This document shows positions 17,920-26,417 of a stretch of DNA of 64,000 nucleotides, in pieces. This stretch comes from Enterococcus canintestini (lineage in GTDB: Bacteria; Bacillota; Bacilli; Lactobacillales; Enterococcaceae): NCBI RefSeq assembly GCF_001885735.1, contig NZ_JXKG01000004.1:62001-126000 (forward strand). Reading direction: 5' to 3'. The number at the start of each line of letters is the position of its first letter. Positions within the stretch are counted from its first letter, which is position 1. The notes under the pieces were generated by a model that worked only from the letters and a program-made list of their open reading frames with translations, did no database searches and had not been told where the DNA came from. The position numbers and the translations under genes are program-made.

Positions 17920-18690
17920 ATGAACTTGAATTTTACTTTAACACTTACCGATGAGCTAACCGAAATTAATTGGGAACAATGGCAAAGTCATTTGTATTTT
18001 GTGCCAGCAACAAAACTTTTGAAAAAAGTAGACCGCGGTATTTATTTAACAACAGCAGATAGACAAATTAAGACTGCAGAACTTGAAGGTGAGCAGTCTG
18101 ATAGCCACGATACGATTGTGATTGAAGTGCCTTGGGAAATGGAGCCGGTCCTTTTATTACAACAGCTACTAAATGCGTGGGAAGATAATGGATTAAAAGT
18201 GACGACCAAAAACCCGACTGAAAAAATTCCCAGCAATCAATATGATAATTTAGCCGCATTTCAAAGCGATCTTTTTACAGTGTTTAGTTTCTTAGGTTAT
18301 CCGATGGAAAAAGTGAAAAAGAAACCTGCAAAAGCGCAACATCGTTGGAATAAAAAAGTAAGTGAGATTACATTTCATATTGATCACAATGGAGCTAAGG
18401 GGGCGGCTATTTGGCGTAAACGCAATGAACTGGTGTTATTAAAAGGCGCAGTTTTAAAAGCGGAGGCACCTTTAAATAAAGATGGTAGCGTAGGTTTTGC
18501 GGTTCGTTTTGCCAATCAATTAAGAGACGAGCATGCAGATAAGATCAAAGACTTTGTGACGCTAGAAGATATTGTGTTTAAAAGTGTCAATGAGTTGGGG
18601 AATTTCTTATATTTTGCCGGTACCAATAGCTGGCTTGTTTTAAAAGATGATAAAGGCAATACGATCGATAGCTACACAGTAGTGAAATAG
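17920..18690 (+). CDS. Uncharacterised protein with DUF4357-like C-terminus
   Basis: A 256-residue soluble protein. Its last ~85 residues (LLKGAVLKAEAPLNKDGSVG ... FKSVNELGNFLYFAGTNSWL) resemble DUF4357, a small domain often found after GIY-YIG nucleases. No nuclease motif is visible here. The first half is unrecognised. AGGAGGCG precedes the ATG by 5 bases. It forms a two-gene unit with the DUF2200 gene and follows the Crp/Fnr palindrome. The function is unknown. Confidence 0.68.
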   Translation: MNLNFTLTLTDELTEINWEQWQSHLYFVPATKLLKKVDRGIYLTTADRQIKTAELEGEQSDSHDTIVIEVPWEMEPVLLLQQLLNAWEDNGLKVTTKNPTEKIPSNQYDNLAAFQSDLFTVFSFLGYPMEKVKKKPAKAQHRWNKKVSEITFHIDHNGAKGAAIWRKRNELVLLKGAVLKAEAPLNKDGSVGFAVRFANQLRDEHADKIKDFVTLEDIVFKSVNELGNFLYFAGTNSWLVLKDDKGNTIDSYTVVK

Positions 18691-18699
18691 GAGGAAAAA

Positions 18700-19050
18700 A
18701 TGTCAGAACGTATTTTCAAAATGCCATTTGCCAAGGTCTATCCTTTATATATCAATAAGGCAGAAAAAAAGGGCCGAACAAAAACTGAAGTAGATGAAGT
18801 AATTATGTGGTTAACTGGCTTTACTTATGAGCAATTAGTAACTGAAATTGAAAATAAAACCGATTTTGCCACTTTTTTTGCTAATGCGCCCCAACTAAAT
18901 CCTGCGGCAAATTCAATTAAGGGCGTAGTTTGTGGTGTACGTGTAGAAGAAATTGAAGACCCTTTAATGCAAAAAATTCGCTATTTAGATAAATTAGTTG
19001 ATGAATTAGCCAAAGGTAAAGCGTTGGAAAAAATTTTGTGTAGCAATTAG
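18700..19050 (+). CDS. DUF2200 family protein
   Basis: A 116-residue protein whose start ([25 protein letters not shown]) and middle ([16 protein letters not shown]) match DUF2200, a widespread small bacterial family of unknown function. The C-terminal part ([21 protein letters not shown]) is a predicted helix. It is 9 bases after the preceding gene with GGAGG, so the two are co-transcribed. Confidence 0.82.
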   Translation: MSERIFKMPFAKVYPLYINKAEKKGRTKTEVDEVIMWLTGFTYEQLVTEIENKTDFATFFANAPQLNPAANSIKGVVCGVRVEEIEDPLMQKIRYLDKLVDELAKGKALEKILCSN

Positions 19051-19260
19051 CTTTATTTTTTAGCAGTGCTAATGCTCAGGTCTTGAATTGTATGCCGGAA
19101 CTTTATAAAGAAGTAGCAAAATGTAATTTAGTGAATTAAAAACAATCGCACAACAAATCTTAGCGCCCTGCGCTACTGCTTGTAATTGTGAGGTGAGCCA
19201 GTAACGCTAGAAACATTATTACTAAAAAGATGGGATGAAACGCACTAGTAGCTTAGATAA
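19051..19260. other. Intergenic stretch without a recognised gene
   Basis: About 210 bases between convergent units. It holds short inverted repeats (for example TAGCG-CCCTG-CGCTA near 19163-19177) and only very short frames without ribosome sites. Confidence 0.5.
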
Positions 19261-19334
19261 AAAAAACACCCAAATCACCAAAACAGTTAAGGACAATATA
19301 GTCTACAAACTGTGGTGGCTTTGGGTGTTTTTTT
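19261..19334. terminator. Bidirectional terminator between convergent genes
   Basis: AAAAAACACCCAAA-tCACCA pairs with TGGTGgctTTGGGTGTTTTTT around a ~30-base centre. A and T runs at both ends serve the DUF2200 operon (plus) and the anti-sigma gene (minus), whose stop codon overlaps it. Confidence 0.85.
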
Positions 19335-20406
19335 ATTTTTCGGCCGGATAGTGAAATCCTGGTAGTTGCGCGCTTTGGCTAGTAAGAGGAAAGACATCTA
19401 ATTGCGTAATATAAGCAGTTTTTATCACTTCATTTTGTAAGATTTTTTCTAGTTCAAAAGCTGGTAAGCGTAAAGTTACACCGTAAATCTTAATACCTTT
19501 TTTTTCCACCGCTTGTAAGATGTTTTGTAGTGTTGTTTTTTGCAGTAAATGAGCATCTTGAGCTAGAAAATCTTCATTTTCAATAAGGTAGTTAAGCAGT
19601 GATTTAAAGTGAGTCGTTTGTCTTTTTTCTTCTGGCCAGTTATTTTGTTTATCATTAGCTAAATAGCCAATTAAGAGGGGAAAATCTTCATTTAATTTTT
19701 TTTCATTAGTAACTGTCACACTAATGCCCGAAAAACTGCCAGTAGGAGCATAACCCACTACCGTTGGCGTTTTATTTGCAGTAATTGCATTTTGTGGTGG
19801 CCGAACAGCTTGCCATAATGTGTCTGCGCCAGTAGTAGTCTCATTTAGCCACTCTGAATACTCAGGGATACTTTTATCTTCTTTAAAGGCAAGATCGACG
19901 GTCACATAAGTACTTTTTGGTAAAGCTTTGATGTTTTCCAATAAATTACTTTTGGCTAGATTATTATCTGCAGAGGCTGTTTTTTTTGTTGCTAATTCTT
20001 GGCTGAAAATAGGTGAGATGGGATAGAAATTATTATCATAGTGGCGTTTATTCCGCGTTATTTCTAAGCCTTGAAAACCTACGACCTCATTACTATATTT
20101 TGGACTATAAGTTTCTTTAATTTGATAGCTACCAATGCCAGTTTGATCTATTGTCAAGTCAGTCATCGTATAACTAGGTAAAGTTAGTTCGTTGTAAATT
20201 TGCCGCGTAAAAAGATACTGATTATTAGCTAAATACGCATTTTTACCAGCAGGATTATAAAAGAATTGGTTTAAAACTTTAGGTACTGACCAAAATAAGC
20301 AGAGCGTTAAAAGAACAGTTATCACGACAATAAGTAAATTTTTTCGCTGATTTTTTTTCTTAATATTTTTTTGTATTTTCTCAAAATCAAAATTTTGTGG
20401 TTTCAT
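19333..20406 (-). CDS. Membrane-bound anti-sigma factor
   Basis: A 357-residue protein with a cytoplasmic N-terminus (about 22 residues), one membrane helix (LLIVVITVLLTLCLFWSV, about 24-41) and a large extracytoplasmic domain. The layout matches the sigma-factor regulator family with distinct N- and C-terminal domains. Its start overlaps the ECF sigma gene by 20 bases, a typical sigma/anti-sigma arrangement that fixes stoichiometry. It presumably holds the sigma factor inactive at the membrane until an envelope signal arrives. The signal cannot be inferred. Confidence 0.85.
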   Translation of the reverse strand: MKPQNFDFEKIQKNIKKKNQRKNLLIVVITVLLTLCLFWSVPKVLNQFFYNPAGKNAYLANNQYLFTRQIYNELTLPSYTMTDLTIDQTGIGSYQIKETYSPKYSNEVVGFQGLEITRNKRHYDNNFYPISPIFSQELATKKTASADNNLAKSNLLENIKALPKSTYVTVDLAFKEDKSIPEYSEWLNETTTGADTLWQAVRPPQNAITANKTPTVVGYAPTGSFSGISVTVTNEKKLNEDFPLLIGYLANDKQNNWPEEKRQTTHFKSLLNYLIENEDFLAQDAHLLQKTTLQNILQAVEKKGIKIYGVTLRLPAFELEKILQNEVIKTAYITQLDVFPLTSQSAQLPGFHYPAEK

Positions 20407-20896
20407 CTTGTAAAATCTCCTTTAATTTTTGCCGGCTGCGATACATTTTTGTTTTTACTTGTCCCAGTGATAAATTGGTAAAAGCGGCAATCTCTTTTGT
20501 CGACCAATCTAAAAAGTAAAATAGATAGAGTAGTTCTCGTTGTGAATCAGAAAGTAGATAAAGAGCCTGATAGAGCCTGTTCTTTTTTTCGTTATGTAAA
20601 AGTTGCTCCAAAGGTGAAGTTTCAGAATTTGAAATTACTTGTGGTCTTTCCTGTTCAAAAGAGGTCATTTGCCACCTCTTTTTGTGACGTTGTTCGTCTA
20701 GATAACGATTTTTAATTACCCGCAAGAGCCAAAACTTCACCATATCTTTGGTTAAACTGTCTAATGACTTAACCAATTGATAAAAAGCTTCACTCACTAA
20801 ATCTTCGGCTAAAGCAGCATCTTTGGTTAGACTAAAAGCATAAAGCCAGCATTCTTTAGCATATTGTTCATATAAAATAGCCAGTTCTGGCTTCAT
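20387..20896 (-). CDS. ECF-type RNA polymerase sigma factor
   Basis: A 169-residue extracytoplasmic-function sigma factor. Region 2 includes AEDLVSEAFYQLVKSL (about residues 31-46); region 4 includes DWSTKEIAAFTNLSLGQVKTKMYRSRQKL (about 130-158). The ATG at 20896 is preferred over the GTG at 20905, which lies in the ribosome site (AAGGGG at 20906-20911). It is transcribed with its anti-sigma factor and probably autoregulated from an ECF-like promoter directly upstream. Confidence 0.92.
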   Translation of the reverse strand: MKPELAILYEQYAKECWLYAFSLTKDAALAEDLVSEAFYQLVKSLDSLTKDMVKFWLLRVIKNRYLDEQRHKKRWQMTSFEQERPQVISNSETSPLEQLLHNEKKNRLYQALYLLSDSQRELLYLFYFLDWSTKEIAAFTNLSLGQVKTKMYRSRQKLKEILQDETTKF

Positions 20897-20917
20897 CTTT
20901 TTCACCCCTTCACTTTA

Positions 20918-20945
20918 AAAACGTTTCTTTTACCAATTGGTTACA
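20918..20945 (-). promoter_or_regulatory. ECF-type autoregulatory promoter
   Basis: On the minus strand TGTAAC (20940-20945), 16 bases, then CGTTTT (20918-20923). This resembles the TGAAAC/CGTC pattern of ECF promoters and lies 22 bases upstream of the sigma gene start. Confidence 0.55.
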
Positions 20946-21089
20946 TAATTTCTTTAATTTTAACATTTCCTTTAACTTTTTTTGAAAGGGGATTTATGAA
21001 GGTTAAAAAAATGTCTAAAAAACGAATATTTGTTACACTAATTTTAAGTAATAGATAAAAAGTGATTTTTTTGGAAAGGATGAGAAAAG

Positions 21090-22118
21090 ATGACGGGAAA
21101 AATTGCGGCAGTGGGTTTTTATGAAGGGTTACCCCTAAGTGATCCCAATAGTTTTCAAGATGTCGAGGTGTCACGTCCTCAGCCTTTATCCAATGATTTA
21201 TTAGTTGCAGTTAAAGGTGTTTCGGTAAATCCAGTGGATACCAAATTGCGACAAACGGCCCAAAAAACCAAGCAACCGCAAATTTTAGGTTTTGATGCTG
21301 TGGGTGAAGTAATAGCAACTGGTGCTAATGTTCATGATGTTCAAATTGGAGACAGAGTTTATTACGCTGGGACGACTAAACGAGCTGGGAGTAATCAAGA
21401 GTTGCAACTCGTTGACCGACGAATTTGTGCTTTAGCTCCCAAAACATTGACCGATGCCCAAGCAGCAGCGATGCCTCTAACAACATTAACCGCTTATGAA
21501 TTATTATTTGAAAAATTTGGTTTAATTGCTAAAAAGGACGCAAATGAAGGGAAAAATATCCTCATAATCAACAGCGGTGGCGGTGTGGGTTCTGTCATGA
21601 GTCAACTGGCACATTGGGCAGGCTTGACGGTTTATGGTACCAGTAGTCCGCATAATTTTGAATGGCTACGCTATAATAAAGTCGATTTTCCCATTGACTA
21701 TCATGGCAATTTGAAAAAAAATTTGGCCGCAAGTGGAGTAAAAAAATTTGATTACATCGCGGTTCTTTATGCGATTACACCTTATTTTGATGCCATCAGC
21801 ACCTTAATCGCCCCACTCGGGCATGTAGGGACAATTGTAGCGATAAAAGAAGACTTGCCATTAGTTGCGTGGAAAAATTTATCGGTTAGTTTTGATTGGG
21901 AGTATATGTTCACAAAAACAGATTTTCAGACAGATATTGCTAGCCAAGGGAAAATTTTAGCTCATGTAGCGCAGTTGGTGGATGAGGGTGAAATTCAGAC
22001 TACGTTGACGCAAACTATTACCGGAGGCATTAATGCGACCAATTTAAAAAAAGCAACGGCTTTGGTAGAAGCAGGCCATATGATTGGTAAAGTGGTGGTT
22101 ACAGGTCCTTTTTTATAA
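21090..22118 (+). CDS. Zinc-independent medium-chain alcohol dehydrogenase / quinone oxidoreductase family
   Basis: A 342-residue NADPH-dependent oxidoreductase of the quinone-reductase/enoyl-reductase branch. The GroES-like N-terminal half (GVSVNPVDTKLR, LGFDAVGEV) is followed by a Rossmann fold whose dinucleotide loop is NSGGGVGSVMSQLAHWAG (about residues 164-181). The catalytic and structural zinc cysteines are absent. AAAGGATG precedes the ATG. It is divergent from the sigma/anti-sigma pair across 190 bases, so it might be a target of that sigma factor, though I see no convincing ECF promoter for it. Confidence 0.88.
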   Translation: MTGKIAAVGFYEGLPLSDPNSFQDVEVSRPQPLSNDLLVAVKGVSVNPVDTKLRQTAQKTKQPQILGFDAVGEVIATGANVHDVQIGDRVYYAGTTKRAGSNQELQLVDRRICALAPKTLTDAQAAAMPLTTLTAYELLFEKFGLIAKKDANEGKNILIINSGGGVGSVMSQLAHWAGLTVYGTSSPHNFEWLRYNKVDFPIDYHGNLKKNLAASGVKKFDYIAVLYAITPYFDAISTLIAPLGHVGTIVAIKEDLPLVAWKNLSVSFDWEYMFTKTDFQTDIASQGKILAHVAQLVDEGEIQTTLTQTITGGINATNLKKATALVEAGHMIGKVVVTGPFL

Positions 22119-22182
22119 AAAGCTGTTATTTTAAAATCGCTAAAATAGGAATTCGCATTTTTAGTAAATGAGGTATCTGTTT

Positions 22183-22202
22183 TATACTATTCTTATAGTA
22201 TA
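22183..22202. promoter_or_regulatory. Inverted repeat in a promoter region
   Basis: TATACTAT and ATAGTATA are perfect 8-base arms around TTCT, 148 bases upstream of the first small membrane-protein gene. It could be an operator or a promoter feature; it is AT-only apart from the two C/G pairs, so chance is possible. Confidence 0.3.
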
Positions 22203-22350
22203 AGTCTTTTTAGCTTCTAAAATTAATTTTTAAATTATTTGCAGTTTTTTTGAAGAGCGGTTTTTGAATTGGTTTAAAAATTTCGCTGTTATTTATTTGG
22301 TTGTTGAGTTTTTTTGCTTTGGTGGTGGTTTGAAAAACGGAGGAAGCATC

Positions 22351-22461
22351 ATGGAACAAAGAAAAATAATCGGGAAGATACTACAAGTTATTCTTGCTAT
22401 TGTTTTAGGTTTAGTTGCTTATTGGGTATTAATTGTATTAACGGGGACAACACCGCTATAA
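22351..22461 (+). CDS. 36-residue single-span membrane protein
   Basis: MEQRKIIGK precedes one hydrophobic helix (ILQVILAIVLGLVAYWVLIVL) and a short TGTTPL tail. GGAGGA lies 6 bases before the ATG. The frame is open further upstream, but without a ribosome site there. It is followed after 22 bases by a second small membrane-protein gene. No family recognised. Confidence 0.62.
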   Translation: MEQRKIIGKILQVILAIVLGLVAYWVLIVLTGTTPL

Positions 22462-22483
22462 AATGTGTAAGAAAGGAGTAAAA

Positions 22484-22645
22484 ATGGGGAAAATTCAGTA
22501 TTATTTTGGATTAACGTTGGTTGGTTTTTTACTGGCGTATTTTTACAAATTGCAGGGTTGGGGTCTTTTTTTACTGCTAGGATTACCCGCTGCTTTAACA
22601 GGCTACTCCTTAGCTGCATATCAAAAGGAGCCTGTTAAAAAATGA
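22484..22645 (+). CDS. 53-residue two-span membrane protein
   Basis: MGKIQYYFGLTLVGFLLAYFYKL and WGLFLLLGLPAALTGYSLAAY form two hydrophobic stretches, ending in a basic tail EPVKK. AAAGGAG lies 5 bases before the ATG. Probably co-transcribed with the preceding 36-residue gene and ended by a terminator at 22727. No family recognised. Confidence 0.65.
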   Translation: MGKIQYYFGLTLVGFLLAYFYKLQGWGLFLLLGLPAALTGYSLAAYQKEPVKK

Positions 22646-22726
22646 AAAGGGATACATTTAACTCGGGTGTCATCTTACTTTTTTATAAAAGTGAAAAAAC
22701 AAATGGAAATGTTAAAAAGTTAAGCT

Positions 22727-22768
22727 AAAATGGGATTTTCCTTAACTTTGAGCAATTCCATTTTTTTT
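22727..22768 (+). terminator. Terminator after the small membrane-protein pair
   Basis: AAAATGGGATT pairs with AATTCCATTTT (one G-T pair) and is followed by an eight-base T run that reaches into the gshAB promoter region. Confidence 0.75.
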
Positions 22769-22783
22769 ATGCCCGCTTTCCCA

Positions 22784-22789
22784 TATAAT
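22784..22789 (+). promoter_or_regulatory. -10 box of gshAB
   Basis: A perfect TATAAT 31 bases before the gshAB start. The -35 position falls in the T run of the preceding terminator and matches the consensus poorly. Confidence 0.55.
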
Positions 22790-22820
22790 GAGCATGAAAC
22801 TAACTAAAAGGAAGTCGCAT

Positions 22821-25082
22821 ATGAAAACGATGAAACAATTATTACATGAAAAGGCGCTCCAACCTTATCTTTGGCAAGCGCGTTATGGCGTAGAAAAAGA
22901 AAGTCAACGTATTACTGCTAATGGTCAATTGGCCAAAACCGATCATCCCAAAATTTTAGGCAACCGCGCTTACCATCCTTATATTCAAACAGATTTTGCA
23001 GAAACCCAACTGGAATTAGTGACGCCAGTTGCAAACTCGCCACAAGAATTGATGCGGTGGCTGGCTGCTATTCACGATGTGGCGTATCGTTCTTTACCAA
23101 AAGAAGAAATGATGTGGCCGTTAAGTATGCCACCGGTTTTACCGTTAAAAGATGAAGAGATCGTGATTGCAAAATTAGATACTTTTGAAGATGTTTTGTA
23201 TCGGCGTTATTTAGCCAAAACTTATGGTAAAAGAAAACAAATGGTCAGTGGAATCCATTTCAATTTTGAATTTGGGACAGAGTTTTTACAAAACTTATTT
23301 GCAGTCCAAGAGCAATATCCTGATTTTACGGATTTCAAAACAGCGGTCTACTTGAAAGTGACCCGCAATTATTTGCGCTATCGCTGGTTTTTAACCTACT
23401 TATTTGGGGCAACACCGACAAGTAATGAAAATTATTTTGTTGCAGATATTGCACCTAAAGAACCCGTACGTAGTATTCGCAACAGCCGGTTTGGTTATAC
23501 CAATCACGATGATGTACAAGTTTCTTATGAAAGTCTAGGACAATACCTTGCAGATATTGCGCGGATGGTGGAAGTTGGTAAACTCTCAGAAGAAAAAGAA
23601 TTTTATGCACCAGTACGTTTAAGAGGTGGGCAAAAAGTAGCAGATCTAGCAAAAACTGGTATTCGTTATATTGAATTACGTAATATTGATTTGAATCCTT
23701 TTGCACCTTTTGGTATCGATGAAAAACAAATTGAATTTTTACATGCCTTTATGTTATACATGCTTTATTTACCAGAAACTGAAGCTGCCGATGATTGGGT
23801 AGCAAAAGGCGATGCCATTAATAATTTTGTCGCTTTAGAAAGACCAGATCGGGTGACAGATTTTGTTGAAGAGGGCATGGATTTAGTAGCAGGATTAAAA
23901 GAACTGGTTAAAAACTTAAAACTGCCACTAGCAGAAGATTTCTTTGATTTTGCTCAACAGGCTTTTGAAGATCCAAACCAAACACTAGCTGCACGATTAT
24001 ATGCGGTCACAAAAGAAGATATGACGACTTGGGCTAAGACAGTAGCAAAAGAAAATCAAGCGCAAGCTTGGCAAAAACCTTATCAATTAGCCGGATTTAC
24101 CAAAATGGAGTTATCCACGCAAATTTTAATGTTTGATGCCATTCAAAAAGGTGTTCAGGTCACGGTATTAGATGAAGAAGATCAATTTTTACAACTGCGT
24201 TTTGCCGGTCGCACAGAATATGTGAAAAATGCCAATATGACCAGTAAAGACAGCTATGTTGTGCCTTTAATGATGGCAAATAAGACAGTTACCAAAAAAG
24301 TGTTGGCAAATGCAGGTTTTCGCGTTCCACAAGGATCAGAATTTGCGGACATGGAGACTGCGGTTTTGGCTTATCCTAAATTTGCGGACAGTGGTTTTGT
24401 AGTCAAACCCAAATCGACTAACTATGGTTTAGGAATTTCTATTTTTAAACATGGTGCTAGTTTAGCTGATTTTAAAGAGGCATTAGCAATTGCTTTTGCA
24501 GAAGATTCTGCTGTTTTGGTGGAAGAATTCATGGCAGGAACTGAATATCGTTTCTTTGTTTTAGATGGATCGGTTAAAGCTATTTTGTTACGAGTGCCGG
24601 CAAATGTGGTCGGGGATGGTCGCCATACAATTGCAGAGTTAGTCGCAGCAAAAAATGAAGATCCATTGCGAGGAAGTCACCACCGCGCACCATTAGAGCT
24701 GATTCAATTAGGTGAAATTGAAAAGTTGATGTTAAAAGAGCAAGGTTATGTCACGACAAGTGTTCCAGCTGAAGGGGTAATTGTTTATTTAAGAGAAAAC
24801 TCTAACGTTAGTACCGGTGGCGATTCAATTGATGTAACCGATGAATTCTCACAAGATTATAAAGAAGTAGCCGCCAAAGCTGTAACGGCTTTAGGTGCGA
24901 AAATTTCGGGGATTGATTTAATTATTCCCGATAAATTGCAACCAGCAACTTCACCAAACGCCTATGGGATTATTGAAGCCAACTTTAATCCAGCCATGCA
25001 CATGCATGTGTATCCTTTTAGCGGAAAAAGTCGCCGTCTAACTATGGAAGTTTTAAAATTTTTATATCCTGAAATCAACTAA
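22821..25082 (+). CDS. gshAB: Bifunctional glutamate-cysteine ligase / glutathione synthetase
   Basis: A 753-residue fusion (GshAB, also GshF) that makes glutathione in two ATP-dependent steps. The N-terminal half is a glutamate-cysteine ligase (RYGVEKESQRI near residues 21-31; GIHFNFEFG; YIELRNIDLNPFAPFGI). The C-terminal ~270 residues form an ATP-grasp domain (GFVVKPKSTNYGLGISIF, EEFMAGTEYRFFVLDG, ending in EANFNPAMHMHVYPF). Length is standard for streptococcal and enterococcal enzymes. The ATG at 22821 follows AAAGGAAG. Monocistronic, with a strong terminator. Confidence 0.96.
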   Translation: MKTMKQLLHEKALQPYLWQARYGVEKESQRITANGQLAKTDHPKILGNRAYHPYIQTDFAETQLELVTPVANSPQELMRWLAAIHDVAYRSLPKEEMMWPLSMPPVLPLKDEEIVIAKLDTFEDVLYRRYLAKTYGKRKQMVSGIHFNFEFGTEFLQNLFAVQEQYPDFTDFKTAVYLKVTRNYLRYRWFLTYLFGATPTSNENYFVADIAPKEPVRSIRNSRFGYTNHDDVQVSYESLGQYLADIARMVEVGKLSEEKEFYAPVRLRGGQKVADLAKTGIRYIELRNIDLNPFAPFGIDEKQIEFLHAFMLYMLYLPETEAADDWVAKGDAINNFVALERPDRVTDFVEEGMDLVAGLKELVKNLKLPLAEDFFDFAQQAFEDPNQTLAARLYAVTKEDMTTWAKTVAKENQAQAWQKPYQLAGFTKMELSTQILMFDAIQKGVQVTVLDEEDQFLQLRFAGRTEYVKNANMTSKDSYVVPLMMANKTVTKKVLANAGFRVPQGSEFADMETAVLAYPKFADSGFVVKPKSTNYGLGISIFKHGASLADFKEALAIAFAEDSAVLVEEFMAGTEYRFFVLDGSVKAILLRVPANVVGDGRHTIAELVAAKNEDPLRGSHHRAPLELIQLGEIEKLMLKEQGYVTTSVPAEGVIVYLRENSNVSTGGDSIDVTDEFSQDYKEVAAKAVTALGAKISGIDLIIPDKLQPATSPNAYGIIEANFNPAMHMHVYPFSGKSRRLTMEVLKFLYPEIN

Positions 25083-25090
25083 ACATAATT

Positions 25091-25131
25091 AAAAAGGTTG
25101 TGACAGAAGTAGTTTCTGTCACAACCTTTTA
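25091..25131 (+). terminator. Terminator of gshAB
   Basis: AAAAGGTTGTGACAGAA and TTCTGTCACAACCTTTT form a perfect 17-base stem around GTAGT, followed by A then TTTTC. Its arm sequence TGTGACAGAAG is repeated in the adjacent hairpin element and in terminators at 46045 and 60318. Confidence 0.93.
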
Positions 25132-25140
25132 TTTTCGAAT

Positions 25141-25256
25141 GAACGGTGTGACAGAAGCAGTTTCTTCGAAAATAAGCCGGAATTTCTAAAAATTTGAAAA
25201 ACAATTTTCGGGAACTTCATCTTATTTCTTGAAGCTGGTCACTTTTTTCACAACCT
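25141..25256 (+). repeat. Long-hairpin repeat, copy R1
   Basis: An imperfect palindrome. The left arm GGTGTGACAGAAGCAGTTTC...AATAAGCCGGAATTT pairs with ATCTTATTTCTTGAAGCTGG...TTCACAACC. The loop core AAATTTGAAAAACAATTT is shared with the other copies. It follows the gshAB terminator in the same orientation. Confidence 0.75.
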
Positions 25257-25316
25257 TTTTTTGCGAATAAATAATGTTTATAGTAAATTTCCTAAAGGTT
25301 TTAATCTTTATAATTC

Positions 25317-25730
25317 TTAGTATTCAAAACTTTTAATTTCAATTGTTTGCTTCGTTTCTTCCACTTTTAAACCAGTGGTATTTTCCCACCAGGCTTTCAT
25401 TTCCTTTTCGTAAGTGGTCGGGAAGGCATCGACGATTTCTAGCAAATTTTTGTTATTAATCTTGGCATAAGGGAAATTTAAGGTTAGATTATATTTTAAT
25501 TCAGTTAGCAGACTATAATATTGAAACATTAAATAATTCATTTCCTCTTTATCATCGCAAGCTAAAACTTTCGGTGCGCGGTCCAGCATGAAGCCAAAAC
25601 TACGCATCATAAACATAATTCCGTCTAAATGATCGACTTGAATGTAAGAAGCATCTTTTAAAATATCAATGTGAGTATCTAAAGCTTCGAGTAATTCTGT
25701 CTTTAAAGCGGTGTATTCTGGTTGTATCAT
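25317..25730 (-). CDS. Uncharacterised 137-residue protein
   Basis: A soluble, probably all-helical protein (segments such as YTALKTELLEALDTHIDIL and EEMNYLMFQYYSLLTELKYNL) with a tryptophan-rich C-terminal part (KEMKAWWENTTG). No signal peptide or membrane segment. GAGGAGG lies 5 bases before the ATG. It follows yueI with a 49-base gap and may be co-transcribed with it. I do not recognise the family. Confidence 0.72.
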   Translation of the reverse strand: MIQPEYTALKTELLEALDTHIDILKDASYIQVDHLDGIMFMMRSFGFMLDRAPKVLACDDKEEMNYLMFQYYSLLTELKYNLTLNFPYAKINNKNLLEIVDAFPTTYEKEMKAWWENTTGLKVEETKQTIEIKSFEY

Positions 25731-25779
25731 CGCATTTCCTCCTCAGATTAGTAGCAAATAGTAGCTTGAATTTAGCTTT

Positions 25780-26229
25780 TTAATGGAAAAAGCGATCAAA
25801 GAAACCGTGCTTTTTTTCTGCATCCTTTTTCTCTGGTGCTTTTTTTTCTTCGGGATATTTCTTTTCTACATCAATTACAGGCTCATTAACGGCTTCTTTG
25901 GCGACTAAAAGTAAGCCAAAACTATCTGGATTGGCGTCGACAAAATCATTTACCACAGTAAATTTTGCATGATTTTTAGTCGCTAATTGAATGTATTCGC
26001 TTTGCAAACTTTCTGGCATTTGACCGTTTAAAAGAATTGTCGCATCTTCATGTTTTTTTAGCTCCGTTAAAAAGCTTTCTTTGTCAGTAGAACTTTTCAT
26101 TTGAGCAATCGTCATACTTAAATAACAACGTTCGCGAAACGTTCCCATATATTTGTGCTGTTCATCAGGATTAACTAATGGCGTACCATAGCGGCCTTTA
26201 TCTAAATGCTGTTGTAATTCATCTGTCAT
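25780..26229 (-). CDS. yueI: YueI family protein (DUF1694)
   Basis: A 149-residue protein with the YueI pattern: an N-terminal LQQHLDKGRYGTPLVNPDEQHKYMGTFRERC block, a central alpha/beta region (ATILLNGQMPESLQSEYIQLA, FTVVNDF) and here a lysine/glutamate-rich tail (EEKKAPEKKDAEKK) ending GFFDRFFH. Function is unknown in the family. GGGGGCGACGAG precedes the ATG. Confidence 0.85.
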   Translation of the reverse strand: MTDELQQHLDKGRYGTPLVNPDEQHKYMGTFRERCYLSMTIAQMKSSTDKESFLTELKKHEDATILLNGQMPESLQSEYIQLATKNHAKFTVVNDFVDANPDSFGLLLVAKEAVNEPVIDVEKKYPEEKKAPEKKDAEKKHGFFDRFFH

Positions 26230-26417
26230 CTCGTCGCCCCCAATAATTCTAATAAATTAATTATAGCATGTTTGTAAGAAAAGGTAAGAAAATGCTTGCA
26301 TAATTACTGGTGCAGTTGTTTTAATAAAAACTAGCTTTTTTTCTGAAAATGAAAGAGGTATAATATTTACTGTTGAGTGGATAAAGTGAAAACTTAGCTA
26401 AGGAGGACAGTGCTGTT

